From Betaproteobacteria bacterium (GTDB lineage: Bacteria > Pseudomonadota > Gammaproteobacteria > Burkholderiales > SG8-41), in assembly GCA_028292065.1 (NCBI GenBank), contig JAQGNC010000409.1:1-13362 (forward strand): a stretch of DNA of 13,362 bases, given 5' to 3'. The translations under genes were made by a program, and so were the position numbers. Position 1 is the first letter of the stretch, and each line of letters opens with the position of its first letter. This document shows positions 1 through 6,627 of the stretch, one piece after another. The notes beneath the pieces are model-generated. The model made no database searches. It was given only the letters and a program-made list of their open reading frames with translations, and was not told the origin of the DNA.

Positions 1-90
1 AGCTGCTGCGCCGCTTCGTCGGACCATAGCGGCGTAGCGTCGAGCTGCTGCGCCGCTTCGCCGGACCGTAGCGGCGTAGCCTAAAGCTGC
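1..90. repeat. Tandem 42-bp hairpin repeat, two full units and a stub
   Basis: Two units start at 1 and 43, and a third begins at 85 but diverges after 6 bases. The first 38 bases of the two units differ only at unit positions 19 and 26; the last four bases of each unit differ (gtcg against ctaa). Each unit can form a hairpin. The left arm GCTGCGCCGCT (5-15 and 47-57) pairs with AGCGGCGTAGC (28-38 and 70-80) through 11 pairs, one of them G-U, around a 12-nt loop. Both core differences lie in the loop, so the stems are identical. The array reaches base 1 and may continue to the left. Function is unknown; it could be a REP-like intergenic element. Confidence 0.8.
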
Positions 91-163
91 AAGGGCAAAC
101 GGTCGCAAAACGGCATTGCGGCATCGGCAATCGTGGTTTTGGCACGTGGCCTATGATCCGGGA

Positions 164-183
164 AGCGCCATCGGGCGCTTTTT
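164..183 (+). terminator. Terminator-like hairpin just upstream of the first Bug gene
   Basis: AGCGCC (164-169) and GGCGCT (174-179) form a 6-bp stem with an ATCG loop, followed by a T-run at 179-183. This is the form of a short intrinsic terminator. The Shine-Dalgarno GGAG at 186-189 follows almost at once. It may end transcription from an upstream gene outside the window, or act as a 5'-leader hairpin or attenuator for the Bug gene. A TATGAT at 152-157 could be a -10 box placing the transcript start at the foot of the hairpin, but I see no convincing -35. Confidence 0.45.
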
Positions 184-194
184 CTGGAGTCGGC

Positions 195-1166
195 ATGCCG
201 AAGACTGCGTCGCGCCTGGTCTGGCCTTTACTGTTCCTGCTCGCGTGCAGTGCCGCGAACGCAGCCGAACAGCCCTATCCCTCGAAACCGATCCGCTTCA
301 TCATCCCCACCGCGCCCGGCGGTGGTTCCGACCTCGTCGCCCGCATGCTCGGGCAGAAGTTCACCGCCGCGTGGGGCCAGCCCGTGGTGATCGATCACCG
401 TCCGGGAGCCGGCATGGTGATCGGCATCGACCTCACCGCGAAAGCTGCGCCTGACGGCTATACCCTTGCCCTCGTCAATCCGTCGCACGCGATCAACGCG
501 ACACTCATGCCCAGGCTGCCTTACGATCCGCTGCGCGACCTGACTCCGATCACCGTCGTCGCGACCCAGCCGTACGGCGTCGTGGTCCCGCAGTCGCTGC
601 CGGTGAAAAGCGTGAAGGACTTCATCGCGCTCGCCAAAGCCAGGCCGCGTGCCATCAACTACGCGTCGTCCGGCAACGGCTCGGCCTCACACCTCGCCGC
701 CGAGATGTTCGCAGCCATGGCCGGCGTCGAAATCGTCCACGTGCCGTACAAGGGCACCGGTCCGGTGATCCCGGATCTCATCGCGAACCGGGTGTCGCTG
801 ATGATCAATCCGATGCTCGCACTGATCAACTACGTCAAAGCCGGGCAGCTACGCGCGATCGCGGTCACTTCGGGCAAGCGCGTCAGCTCGATGCCCGAGT
901 TGCCGACCGTCGCCGAATCGGTTCCCGGTTATGAGGCGATCGCGTGGTACATGGTGCTCGTGCCGGGCAAGACCCCGGCCGCGATCGTGAACCGGCTCCA
1001 CGCCGAAAGCGCGAGGGCGGTCAGGTCCGACGACATGGCCGAGATGCTCGCGCGCGCCGGCACCGAGCCTCTCGGCAACACGCCACAGGAAGCCGCGCAG
1101 TTCCTGAAGATCGAGATCACGCGCTGGGGAAAGGTCATCACCTCGGCACACGTCAAAGCCGATTAA
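195..1166 (+). CDS. Bug-family (TctC-type) periplasmic solute-binding protein
   Basis: A 323-aa extracytoplasmic binding protein of the Bug/TctC family, which captures small carboxylates and other organic compounds in the periplasm. The ATG at 195 is chosen because GGAG lies 5 nt upstream and a signal peptide follows directly (Lys3, Arg7, then a hydrophobic core over residues 8-20). Cleavage may follow ANA near residue 23, but LLAC at 15-18 also resembles a lipobox, so a lipoprotein is possible. Family hallmarks: YPSKPIRFIIPTAPGGGSD at about 28-46, a GAG...AAPDGYTL stretch near 76-97, and HVPYKGTGP around the middle. Length is typical of the family. No TctA/TctB membrane subunits are adjacent, which is usual for the many orphan Bug genes of Burkholderiales. 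The ligand cannot be told from sequence. The stop overlaps the convergent RidA gene by 4 bp. An in-frame ATG at 153 has no ribosome site and would bury the signal peptide. Confidence 0.93.
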   Translation: MPKTASRLVWPLLFLLACSAANAAEQPYPSKPIRFIIPTAPGGGSDLVARMLGQKFTAAWGQPVVIDHRPGAGMVIGIDLTAKAAPDGYTLALVNPSHAINATLMPRLPYDPLRDLTPITVVATQPYGVVVPQSLPVKSVKDFIALAKARPRAINYASSGNGSASHLAAEMFAAMAGVEIVHVPYKGTGPVIPDLIANRVSLMINPMLALINYVKAGQLRAIAVTSGKRVSSMPELPTVAESVPGYEAIAWYMVLVPGKTPAAIVNRLHAESARAVRSDDMAEMLARAGTEPLGNTPQEAAQFLKIEITRWGKVITSAHVKAD

Positions 1167-1516
1167 TCGAGCGCCGCGACGACCATGATTTCGACAAGGG
1201 TCTCGCTTGAACCGAGCTGCGCCTGCACGCACGCGCGCGCCGGCGTGTTCGCGGGGTCGATCCACGCGGTCCACGCCTCGTCCATCTGCGCTTTGAGGCT
1301 CATGTCCGAGATATAGACGGTCGCGGTCAGCAGGCGCGACTTGTTCGTCCCCGCCGCTTCGAGCAGGCCGTCTATCTTCTTCAGCACCTGCGCGGTCTGG
1401 CTTTTCATCGGCGCCTGGCGATCGTCGGCGGTCAGGCCCGCGAGGTAGGCGGTGCCGTTGTGCGTGACGACGCGCGACAGCCGTGTATCCGAATGCTTGC
1501 GTGTGATCGTGCCCAT
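1163..1516 (-). CDS. RidA/YjgF-family enamine/imine deaminase
   Basis: A 117-aa protein of the RidA (YjgF/YER057c/UK114) family. Members are trimeric cytosolic proteins that hydrolyse reactive 2-aminoacrylate and other enamine/imine intermediates; some subgroups work in specific catabolic pathways. The C-terminal signature is clear: PARACVQAQL places the conserved catalytic Arg at residue 94 (Arg105 in E. coli RidA), and VEIMVVA supplies the conserved Glu at 109. Residues 60-70 (SRLLTATVYIS) match the family's middle strand. The ATG at 1516 is preceded by AAGGAGGG (1530-1523) with 6-nt spacing. An upstream in-frame ATG at 1570 lacks this and would add a non-homologous stretch. It is transcribed in the same direction as the histidine kinase but is separated by 109 bp carrying an inverted repeat, so it probably has its own promoter. 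It is convergent with the Bug gene. The presence of the Arg suggests real deaminase activity; the physiological substrate is unknown. Confidence 0.9.
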   Translation of the reverse strand: MGTITRKHSDTRLSRVVTHNGTAYLAGLTADDRQAPMKSQTAQVLKKIDGLLEAAGTNKSRLLTATVYISDMSLKAQMDEAWTAWIDPANTPARACVQAQLGSSETLVEIMVVAALD

Positions 1517-1522
1517 GCGTGA

Positions 1523-1530
1523 CCCTCCTT
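1523..1530 (-). promoter_or_regulatory. Strong Shine-Dalgarno of the RidA gene
   Basis: On the minus strand AAGGAGGG lies 6 nt before the ATG at 1516. It decides this start over the upstream in-frame ATG at 1570 and implies efficient translation. Confidence 0.8.
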
Positions 1531-1547
1531 GGTGGTAAATCGTGAAA

Positions 1548-1618
1548 CGGGGACAGCCCGCCATTTCCACTGCGGAAATTGCAGTCTGTCCGCGATTTGA
1601 AAAGAATCGGGGACTGTC
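1548..1618. repeat. Imperfect inverted repeat between kinase and RidA genes
   Basis: CGGGGACAG (1548-1556) is mirrored by CTGTCCGCG (1586-1594), with an inner stem ATTTCC (1563-1568) / GGAAAT (1574-1579) around a 5-nt loop. A second CGGGGACTGTC follows at 1608-1618. This GGGGACAG...CTGTCC layout resembles a dispersed intergenic palindrome that I recall from betaproteobacterial genomes. It occupies nearly all of the gap between the kinase stop and the RidA leader, so it may end the kinase transcript. No T-run follows, so it is not a standard intrinsic terminator. Confidence 0.6.
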
Positions 1619-1625
1619 GCCGGTT

Positions 1626-3464
1626 TCAGGTGCGGTGGCGCGCCCGGTGCTCCGCGGCTGCCCGCAGGATCGTCGGCAGCTCGGCCGGGTCGAGCGGCTT
1701 GACCACGTGATAGTCGAAACCCGCCGCGGTCGAGCGCGCCTTGTCGTCTTTCTGTCCCCAGCCGGTCACCGCCACGAGGATGCTGTCTTCGTCGAGCCCG
1801 ATGGCGCGCATGCGCTTCGCGAGCTCGTAGCCGCTGATGCCGGGCAGGCCGATGTCGAGAAACGCGATCGTCGGCTGGAACGCTTCCGCCGCGCTCAGGC
1901 CTTCGAGCCCGTCGTATTCGACTCGCACCTCGTTACCCATGTCGCGCAGGATCATCGCGAGACTCGCGGCAAAATCGCGGTTGTCGTCGACGATGAGAAC
2001 GCGGTGGCCGCTGGCGACAGCCGGCTCGACCGGAGCCGGCGCATCGGGCCTCGGCTGACCTTCGCGTGCGAGCGGCAGGCGCACGACGAACCGGCTGCCC
2101 TGGTCGACGCCTGCGCTCGTCGCTTCGATCGAACCCCCGTGCGCTTCGACGAGATAGCGCGCGAGCGCGAGGCCGACGCCCAGCCCCGACTGTTCGCGAT
2201 CGATCGCGGTGTTCGCCTGGGTGAACATCTCGAAGATCTCATTGACGGTCGTCGGCGTCATGCCGATGCCGTTGTCGACCACGCTGACTTCGACCCAGTC
2301 GCCTTCCACGACCGCGGTCAGGTTGATCGCGCCGCCCGGCGGCGTGTACTTCGCCGCGTTGTTGAGCAGGTTCGAGAACACCTGCGCAAGGCGCGTCGCG
2401 TCGCCCTGCAGGTGCAGCGGCGCTTCGGGATAATCGACGTCGAGCTGGTGGCGCCGCGTATCGATCACCGGTTTCGCGATCTCCACCGCGTTGTCGATGA
2501 CGCTGTGCAGCTCCACCGGCGCGGTGCGCAGGGTGAGCTTGCCGGTGGTGATGCGCGAGACGTCGAGCAGGTCGTCGACGAGACGCACCAGCTGCTTCAC
2601 CTGGCGCGCCATCATCGCGCGCGCCTGCACGGCGACTTCCGGTTTCGCTCCCGCCGCCTCGAGCAGATGCAGGCCATTGCTGATGGGCGCGAGCGGGTTT
2701 CGCAGCTCGTGCGCGAGCATCGCGAGGAACTGGTCTTTCATGCGGTCGGCCTTGAGCAGCGCTTCGGAGCGCCTGCCGATCTCGGCGAGCATGTTGTTGA
2801 ACGCATCGACGAGATAGCCGATCTCGTCCTCGGTGGTGCGGTGCGCGCGCCGCGAGAAATCGCGGGTCTTCATCACCGAGTGCGCGACGTCGGTCACGTC
2901 GAGTATGGGCTGGGTGATTCCCCGCTGCAGGAACGCCGAGATCAGCAGCGCCGCCAGCAGGCTCAGCGCGGACACCGCGCCGAGGATGCGCAGGTAATCG
3001 AGCAGGCGGTTGGTCAGCTCATAGCGTGCGCGCAAGTACACGGTGCCGCGCTCGCGGCCGCTCTCGACGATCCGGTGGAAGAGGATGATGTCGTCGCCCT
3101 GCACTCGCGAGCCGTTGAAGGCGGGCTTCGCGGGAACCGCCGGCTCGGTGTTGCCTTCGGCGGCGTATGCGGCGAACAGCACGCCCGCGTCGTTATAGAT
3201 CGCCGCCTCGCGTATCGAAGGACGCACCTTCAGCAGCGCGAGGTTCTCGCGCGCGGCGGCCTGATCGTCGAATGCGAGCGCCGCGACGCTCGAGCGCCCG
3301 AGGATGTCCGCCTGGGTGGTCAGGTCGGTCACGAGGCGATCGTGATAGTCCTCGGAGTCGTACACGACCAGCGCGGCGACCGCGACGACCAGCGCGACGA
3401 GCGTGGTCGCGAGCATCAGCACGAAGAGCTTGAGCCGGACCGATTGCCGCAGGCGCCGCAGCAT
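1626..3464 (-). CDS. Hybrid sensor histidine kinase with CHASE8-like periplasmic domain and C-terminal receiver
   Basis: A 612-aa inner-membrane hybrid kinase. In order: transmembrane helix 1 at about 13-35; a periplasmic domain at about 36-155 that looks like CHASE8 (DLTTQADILGRSSVAALAF, then an IREAAIYNDAGVLFAAY stretch near 84-100); transmembrane helix 2 at about 158-179; HAMP at about 180-232; HisKA with AHELRNP and phospho-acceptor His252; HATPase with N-box Asn365/Asn368/Asn369, DNGIGM at 397-402 and GLGVGLAL at 427-434; and a receiver with Asp493/Asp494, phospho-acceptor Asp537 and Lys589. All catalytic residues are present. No DNA-binding output is fused, so the phosphate must go to a partner response regulator or phosphotransfer protein encoded elsewhere. 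The ATG at 3464 is chosen because it overlaps the YfiR stop as TGATG, indicating translational coupling; upstream in this frame is only antisense-type low-complexity sequence. The context suggests that YfiR contacts the periplasmic domain. Confidence 0.92.
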   Translation of the reverse strand: MLRRLRQSVRLKLFVLMLATTLVALVVAVAALVVYDSEDYHDRLVTDLTTQADILGRSSVAALAFDDQAAARENLALLKVRPSIREAAIYNDAGVLFAAYAAEGNTEPAVPAKPAFNGSRVQGDDIILFHRIVESGRERGTVYLRARYELTNRLLDYLRILGAVSALSLLAALLISAFLQRGITQPILDVTDVAHSVMKTRDFSRRAHRTTEDEIGYLVDAFNNMLAEIGRRSEALLKADRMKDQFLAMLAHELRNPLAPISNGLHLLEAAGAKPEVAVQARAMMARQVKQLVRLVDDLLDVSRITTGKLTLRTAPVELHSVIDNAVEIAKPVIDTRRHQLDVDYPEAPLHLQGDATRLAQVFSNLLNNAAKYTPPGGAINLTAVVEGDWVEVSVVDNGIGMTPTTVNEIFEMFTQANTAIDREQSGLGVGLALARYLVEAHGGSIEATSAGVDQGSRFVVRLPLAREGQPRPDAPAPVEPAVASGHRVLIVDDNRDFAASLAMILRDMGNEVRVEYDGLEGLSAAEAFQPTIAFLDIGLPGISGYELAKRMRAIGLDEDSILVAVTGWGQKDDKARSTAAGFDYHVVKPLDPAELPTILRAAAEHRARHRT

Positions 3465-4069
3465 CAAGGGTTCCCGCGAACGCTGCGCGCGACCGCGAGC
3501 AGCCGGGAGCTCAGGCGCAGGCCGCGTTTCTCGGCGGACTCGAGCGAGATTTCGAAGCGCACCCGGTCTTCGGCGATGACGAAGTTGATCACACTGCCCT
3601 GGTCGAGCGCGCCGTCGACTTCGGTCACGACCAGCGAATTGCGCGGACCGCTGCGCAGGATCTCGCGCATGCGCGTCCTGTCGCTGCCCGAAATGAACAG
3701 GATATGCGCCGCCGGAACCGGGTCCGACGCGCCGACGCGTCTGATCTCGATCGGCCTGCCGCCGACGGTGCGGCCGCTGGTGAGCGTACGCAAGTGTTCC
3801 GCGACGCCGTCCGCGCCCACCACCGCGATGACCAGAGGCGAGTCGGGCTTCGCGAACGCGCTCTCCGGCCACACCACGAAATCGGCGAAGCGATACAGGA
3901 AAGCGGCTTTCACGCGCTGCTCGAGCGCGCGGTCGGTCTCGGCCTGCGCTCTCGCGTCGGGGATGCCGAACGCGTACAGCGCGAACACCAGCGCGAGCAG
4001 AACGCCCGCGCACGCGCGCATCGCACTGACGGCGACGCGGCGACTCACGCCGATGCGCGCGCGCTTCAC
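3464..4069 (-). CDS. YfiR/DUF4154-family periplasmic regulatory protein
   Basis: A 201-aa exported protein of the YfiR (DUF4154) family. In Pseudomonas aeruginosa, YfiR is the periplasmic repressor of the membrane diguanylate cyclase YfiN. The signature follows the signal peptide: VKAAFLYRFADFVVWP, then strands such as PLVIAVVG, AHILFISG, NSLVVTEV and INFVIAED, with the terminal RLSSRLLAVA helix. The GTG start at 4069 overlaps the receptor stop as GTGA, which argues for it. An ATG at 4021 would give a 185-aa product with a tidier signal peptide (hydrophobic core then ARAQA) and is a real alternative. The stop shares one base with the kinase ATG. The mature part has no cysteine, unlike the disulfide-bearing P. 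aeruginosa YfiR as I recall it. Gene order implies that it links the outer-membrane receptor to the CHASE8-like sensor of the kinase; that role is inferred. Confidence 0.87.
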   Translation of the reverse strand: MKRARIGVSRRVAVSAMRACAGVLLALVFALYAFGIPDARAQAETDRALEQRVKAAFLYRFADFVVWPESAFAKPDSPLVIAVVGADGVAEHLRTLTSGRTVGGRPIEIRRVGASDPVPAAHILFISGSDRTRMREILRSGPRNSLVVTEVDGALDQGSVINFVIAEDRVRFEISLESAEKRGLRLSSRLLAVARSVRGNP

Positions 4070-5979
4070 GGCCGCCACAGCACCTTCAGGAAGACCCCGC
4101 GCCCGAACTCGGCACGATTGGCGACAGGCCCCCATTCCGGATGGCTGCGGTCGAAAAGATTCTGCAGCAGCAGCGAGAGCTGCAGCTCCTTCGACACGTT
4201 CCAGCCGAAGCGCGCGTCGACCGCGGTATACGCGGGCACCTGCGGGTTGGGAAGCTCGCTCACGTAACGCGCGAGGACATCGATTTCGTGACGCGGCGTC
4301 ACGTCGAACGCCGAGCGCAGCGTGATCCAGCGGTTGGGGTCGTTGCCCAGGCCGGCGGCGGTCGCGGTGCTCGTGCTGTCCGGCGTAGGGCGCAGCGACT
4401 GGCGCAGCTCGACCCAGCCCGCGTCGAGCCGCCACCGCGCGGTCACGCGATAGGTGCCCCACGCCTCGACGCCGGTGGTCGAGCCTTCCATCCGGTTCTC
4501 GAGGACCGACCCGCCCGGGCGCAGCTCGATGCTGCGCAGGCGCTGATGCTGGTGGCGAAAAGCGGTGACCGAATACGACAACGCGTGGGTCTCCTGCGCG
4601 CGGTAGCCGATCTCCAGCACGTTCGACACTTCGGATTTGAAATCGGGACCGCCGGCGAGCGCAAAAGGCGGACGTGCCGGGACGAAGAGCTCGCGATCGA
4701 TGCGCGAAGGCGCACGCGCGACTCGCGACACCGCGCTCCACAGCAGGCGCTCGGGCGTGAGCCGCCAGGCGAGCCTCGCGTTCGGCAGCCATTCGTAGCC
4801 GCTGTAATCGTTGTGCTCGACCTTGGCGCCGAGCGTCAGCGCGAGATTCTCTCGCAGACGCCACTCGTCCTGCGCGAATACGTTGTACCAGCTCAGATTG
4901 CGCGAGCCCGGAATGAACGCGAGCCCGGGCGACAGGTTTTCGATGCTGTCGCGCGCATAGCGGTAACCCGCGCCCCACAGCACACGATTGGATTTCGCCG
5001 CGTCGAAACCGTGCTGGAACTCCGCGTTCAGGATGTCGAGCTCTTCACGGATCGCGCCCGGCTGATCGCGCTCGACGCGGTCGTAATAGGCCTGCGCCTG
5101 CACGCTGGAACCGTCCTCGCGCGATTCGCTCCAGCGTGCCAGCAGGTTCGCCCCGCCAAGATTCCGCGATCCGCCGACCGGCTGCGCGATGTCTGTCCGG
5201 TACGCATCGCCCTGAACCGTGTAGCCGCGCCGCGCCGTGCCCCAGTCGGCGCGAAAACCCGCCTGCCCGCGCGATCCGCCGTCGACGGTCGGCACGCCGT
5301 CGGCGCGCCGGGTGTTGTCCAGATCGAAGTGCTTCCCGTAGACGCGGTAGTGGCCGTCGGCGCCGAAGGTGCCGCCGTAGCGCGTGGTGGCGCCGCGCTG
5401 CCGGTTGCCGGCGCCGGCCGCGACGAGCAACCCTTGCGTATCGGCGGCTGGGCGCGTGATGACGTTGATCACCCCGCTCACCGCATTCGCGCCCCACAGG
5501 GTGCCGCCGGGGCCGCTGATCACCTCGATGCGAAGCACGTCCTCGAGCACGACGTCCTGCACTTCCCAGAACACGCCGGAGAACAGCGGGCTGTAGACGA
5601 TGCGCCCGTCGATCAGCACGAGCAGCCGGTTTGCGATCGTGTTGTTGAAGCCGCGCGCGCTGATCGCGTACTGGTCGGCGTCGGCGCGTGCGACCTGCAG
5701 GTTCGGCGCAAGACGCAGCGCCTCCGGCAGCGTCGTCGCACCCGAACGCCGTATGTCTTCGCCGGTGATGACGTAGATCGACGCAGCCGCCGCGCCGAGC
5801 GGCTCTTCGCGGCGCGAGACCGAAGTGACGACGATGTTGCTGAGTTGCTCGAGGCTCAGTTCGGCGAGATCGCTGGCTGCATCAAGCGGCGCCGCAACGA
5901 AGGCACTGCAGAGCGCGAGTGCGACGTGCACGACCCGCTGCCCGAGACACGGCCGGAAAGCACGCGTGTAGCGACTCAT
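4066..5979 (-). CDS. TonB-dependent outer-membrane receptor
   Basis: A 637-aa TonB-dependent receptor. The signal peptide covers about residues 1-34 (basic n-region, core VALALCSAFVAA, cleavage near LDA). A possible TonB box, IVVTSVS, lies at about 49-55. The plug domain follows at about 58-180, with SIYVITGEDIRRSG, the ARGFNN and NRLLVLIDGR segments, a VLRIEVISGPGGTLWGANA stretch near 148-166, and SGVINVITR. The rest is the beta-barrel, ending at LQNLFDRSHPEWGP and a final strand closing in LKVLWRP. It lacks the extra N-terminal signalling domain of FecA/FpvA-type transducers and no FecI/FecR pair is near. The ATG at 5979 has AGGGA 7 nt upstream; the in-frame start at 6033 would spoil the signal peptide. 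The substrate is unknown. Overlap with YfiR (GTGA) makes it the first gene of a three-gene unit and suggests that it senses or imports the ligand reported to the kinase. Confidence 0.94.
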   Translation of the reverse strand: MSRYTRAFRPCLGQRVVHVALALCSAFVAAPLDAASDLAELSLEQLSNIVVTSVSRREEPLGAAAASIYVITGEDIRRSGATTLPEALRLAPNLQVARADADQYAISARGFNNTIANRLLVLIDGRIVYSPLFSGVFWEVQDVVLEDVLRIEVISGPGGTLWGANAVSGVINVITRPAADTQGLLVAAGAGNRQRGATTRYGGTFGADGHYRVYGKHFDLDNTRRADGVPTVDGGSRGQAGFRADWGTARRGYTVQGDAYRTDIAQPVGGSRNLGGANLLARWSESREDGSSVQAQAYYDRVERDQPGAIREELDILNAEFQHGFDAAKSNRVLWGAGYRYARDSIENLSPGLAFIPGSRNLSWYNVFAQDEWRLRENLALTLGAKVEHNDYSGYEWLPNARLAWRLTPERLLWSAVSRVARAPSRIDRELFVPARPPFALAGGPDFKSEVSNVLEIGYRAQETHALSYSVTAFRHQHQRLRSIELRPGGSVLENRMEGSTTGVEAWGTYRVTARWRLDAGWVELRQSLRPTPDSTSTATAAGLGNDPNRWITLRSAFDVTPRHEIDVLARYVSELPNPQVPAYTAVDARFGWNVSKELQLSLLLQNLFDRSHPEWGPVANRAEFGRGVFLKVLWRP

Positions 5980-6002
5980 CTCATGTTCCCTTTCGGAAAC
6001 GT

Positions 6003-6014
6003 CGTCACGTGACG
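6003..6014. promoter_or_regulatory. Perfect 12-bp palindrome upstream of the receptor gene
   Basis: CGTCACGTGACG is a perfect dyad 23 bp upstream of the receptor ATG (5979). Its position, just before the Shine-Dalgarno, suits an operator for a dimeric regulator of the receptor-YfiR-kinase unit. A TAGAAT on the minus strand at 6058-6053 could be a -10 box, which would put the palindrome in the early leader. I see no good -35. The bound protein is unknown. Confidence 0.4.
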
Positions 6015-6118
6015 CATGTGTTTGTGACCCCAAGGGTATTCAGGTGCGCGTCATTCTAGCAGCGGTGCGCCGCGGCTGATGCGCCTCGCATGCGAGAGTC
6101 GTCTGAAAGCGGGGATTG

Positions 6119-6397
6119 TTACGACTTGCCGGCGCCGCTCTCCCGTTTGAAGAAAAGAATGAACGCAGCCGGCACGTGCGGGAGGCCGAATCCGATCGCG
6201 AACGACAGGACCGCAAGGAACGGCGTCTCGGCGAAGCGGGTGGCGATATAGCCGAGCGCAATGCCGATTGCAGCCAGTAGCGCCCGCATCGTCGCCGCGC
6301 TGCCGGGGCTGCGGGTGTAGCGCGCAATCCTCGACTGCGCGTAAGCCGCCGCTGCCAGCAGCAACAGCGCTGCCACGACCATTGAAAAAGCATCCAT
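6119..6397 (-). CDS. Small hypothetical membrane protein
   Basis: A 92-aa protein of no family I recognise. It is mostly hydrophobic: probable helices at about 5-20, 37-53 and 59-83, with a short basic loop (SRIARYTRS) between the first two and a basic tail (FFKRESGAGKS). An inner-membrane protein with three helices is likely. The ATG at 6397 places the first helix at the N-terminus. Its ribosome site is weak (GGAT), and an in-frame start at 6439 cannot be excluded. Third codon positions are GC-rich like its neighbours, which supports real coding. It lies 139 bp upstream of the receptor on the same strand and diverges from the gene pair at 6628. No functional link is visible. Confidence 0.6.
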   Translation of the reverse strand: MDAFSMVVAALLLLAAAAYAQSRIARYTRSPGSAATMRALLAAIGIALGYIATRFAETPFLAVLSFAIGFGLPHVPAAFILFFKRESGAGKS

Positions 6398-6627
6398 GTC
6401 ATCCGCACCGACGCAAGGTGCGTGCCGGGGACGCAGCATCGCAGGCTTTGCCCTGGATGCCGGCGGTCAGTCGGTGTGAAACGGCATACTCGCCCACTAG
6501 ACCAAACGACGTATCGCTTGCGCCGCTCCTTTCGCACTACATTCCTCGAGCGCACGCTATGGACCGCGGCGAGATGCAGCCCGGGGACGGGTGCATTCGA
6601 TATGACTACCACCAGCGGAGCTCCTCG
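6398..6627. other. Intergenic region between divergent genes
   Basis: This 230-bp gap separates the small membrane protein (-) from the putative hydrolase (+) and must carry promoters for both. I see no convincing -35/-10 pair, terminator or repeat. It is slightly less GC-rich around 6485-6545. Short open frames here have no ribosome site and look spurious. Confidence 0.5.

Noticed and set aside
1..90. CRISPR array
   Set aside because: Units are directly abutting with no variable spacers, and no cas genes are present.
153..194. Upstream ATG at 153 as the start of the first Bug gene
   Set aside because: It has no ribosome site, overlaps a possible -10 box and hairpin, and would place 14 residues before a good signal peptide.
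1542..4325. A 927-codon open frame on the plus strand over the kinase and YfiR genes
   Set aside because: It is antisense to genes with clear domains; its translation is Arg/His/Asp-rich without motifs, as expected from a stop-poor antisense frame in GC-rich DNA.
4141..6012. A 623-codon open frame on the plus strand over the TonB receptor gene
   Set aside because: Antisense shadow: low-complexity Arg/Ala-rich product, no ribosome site, and the opposite strand has unmistakable receptor motifs.
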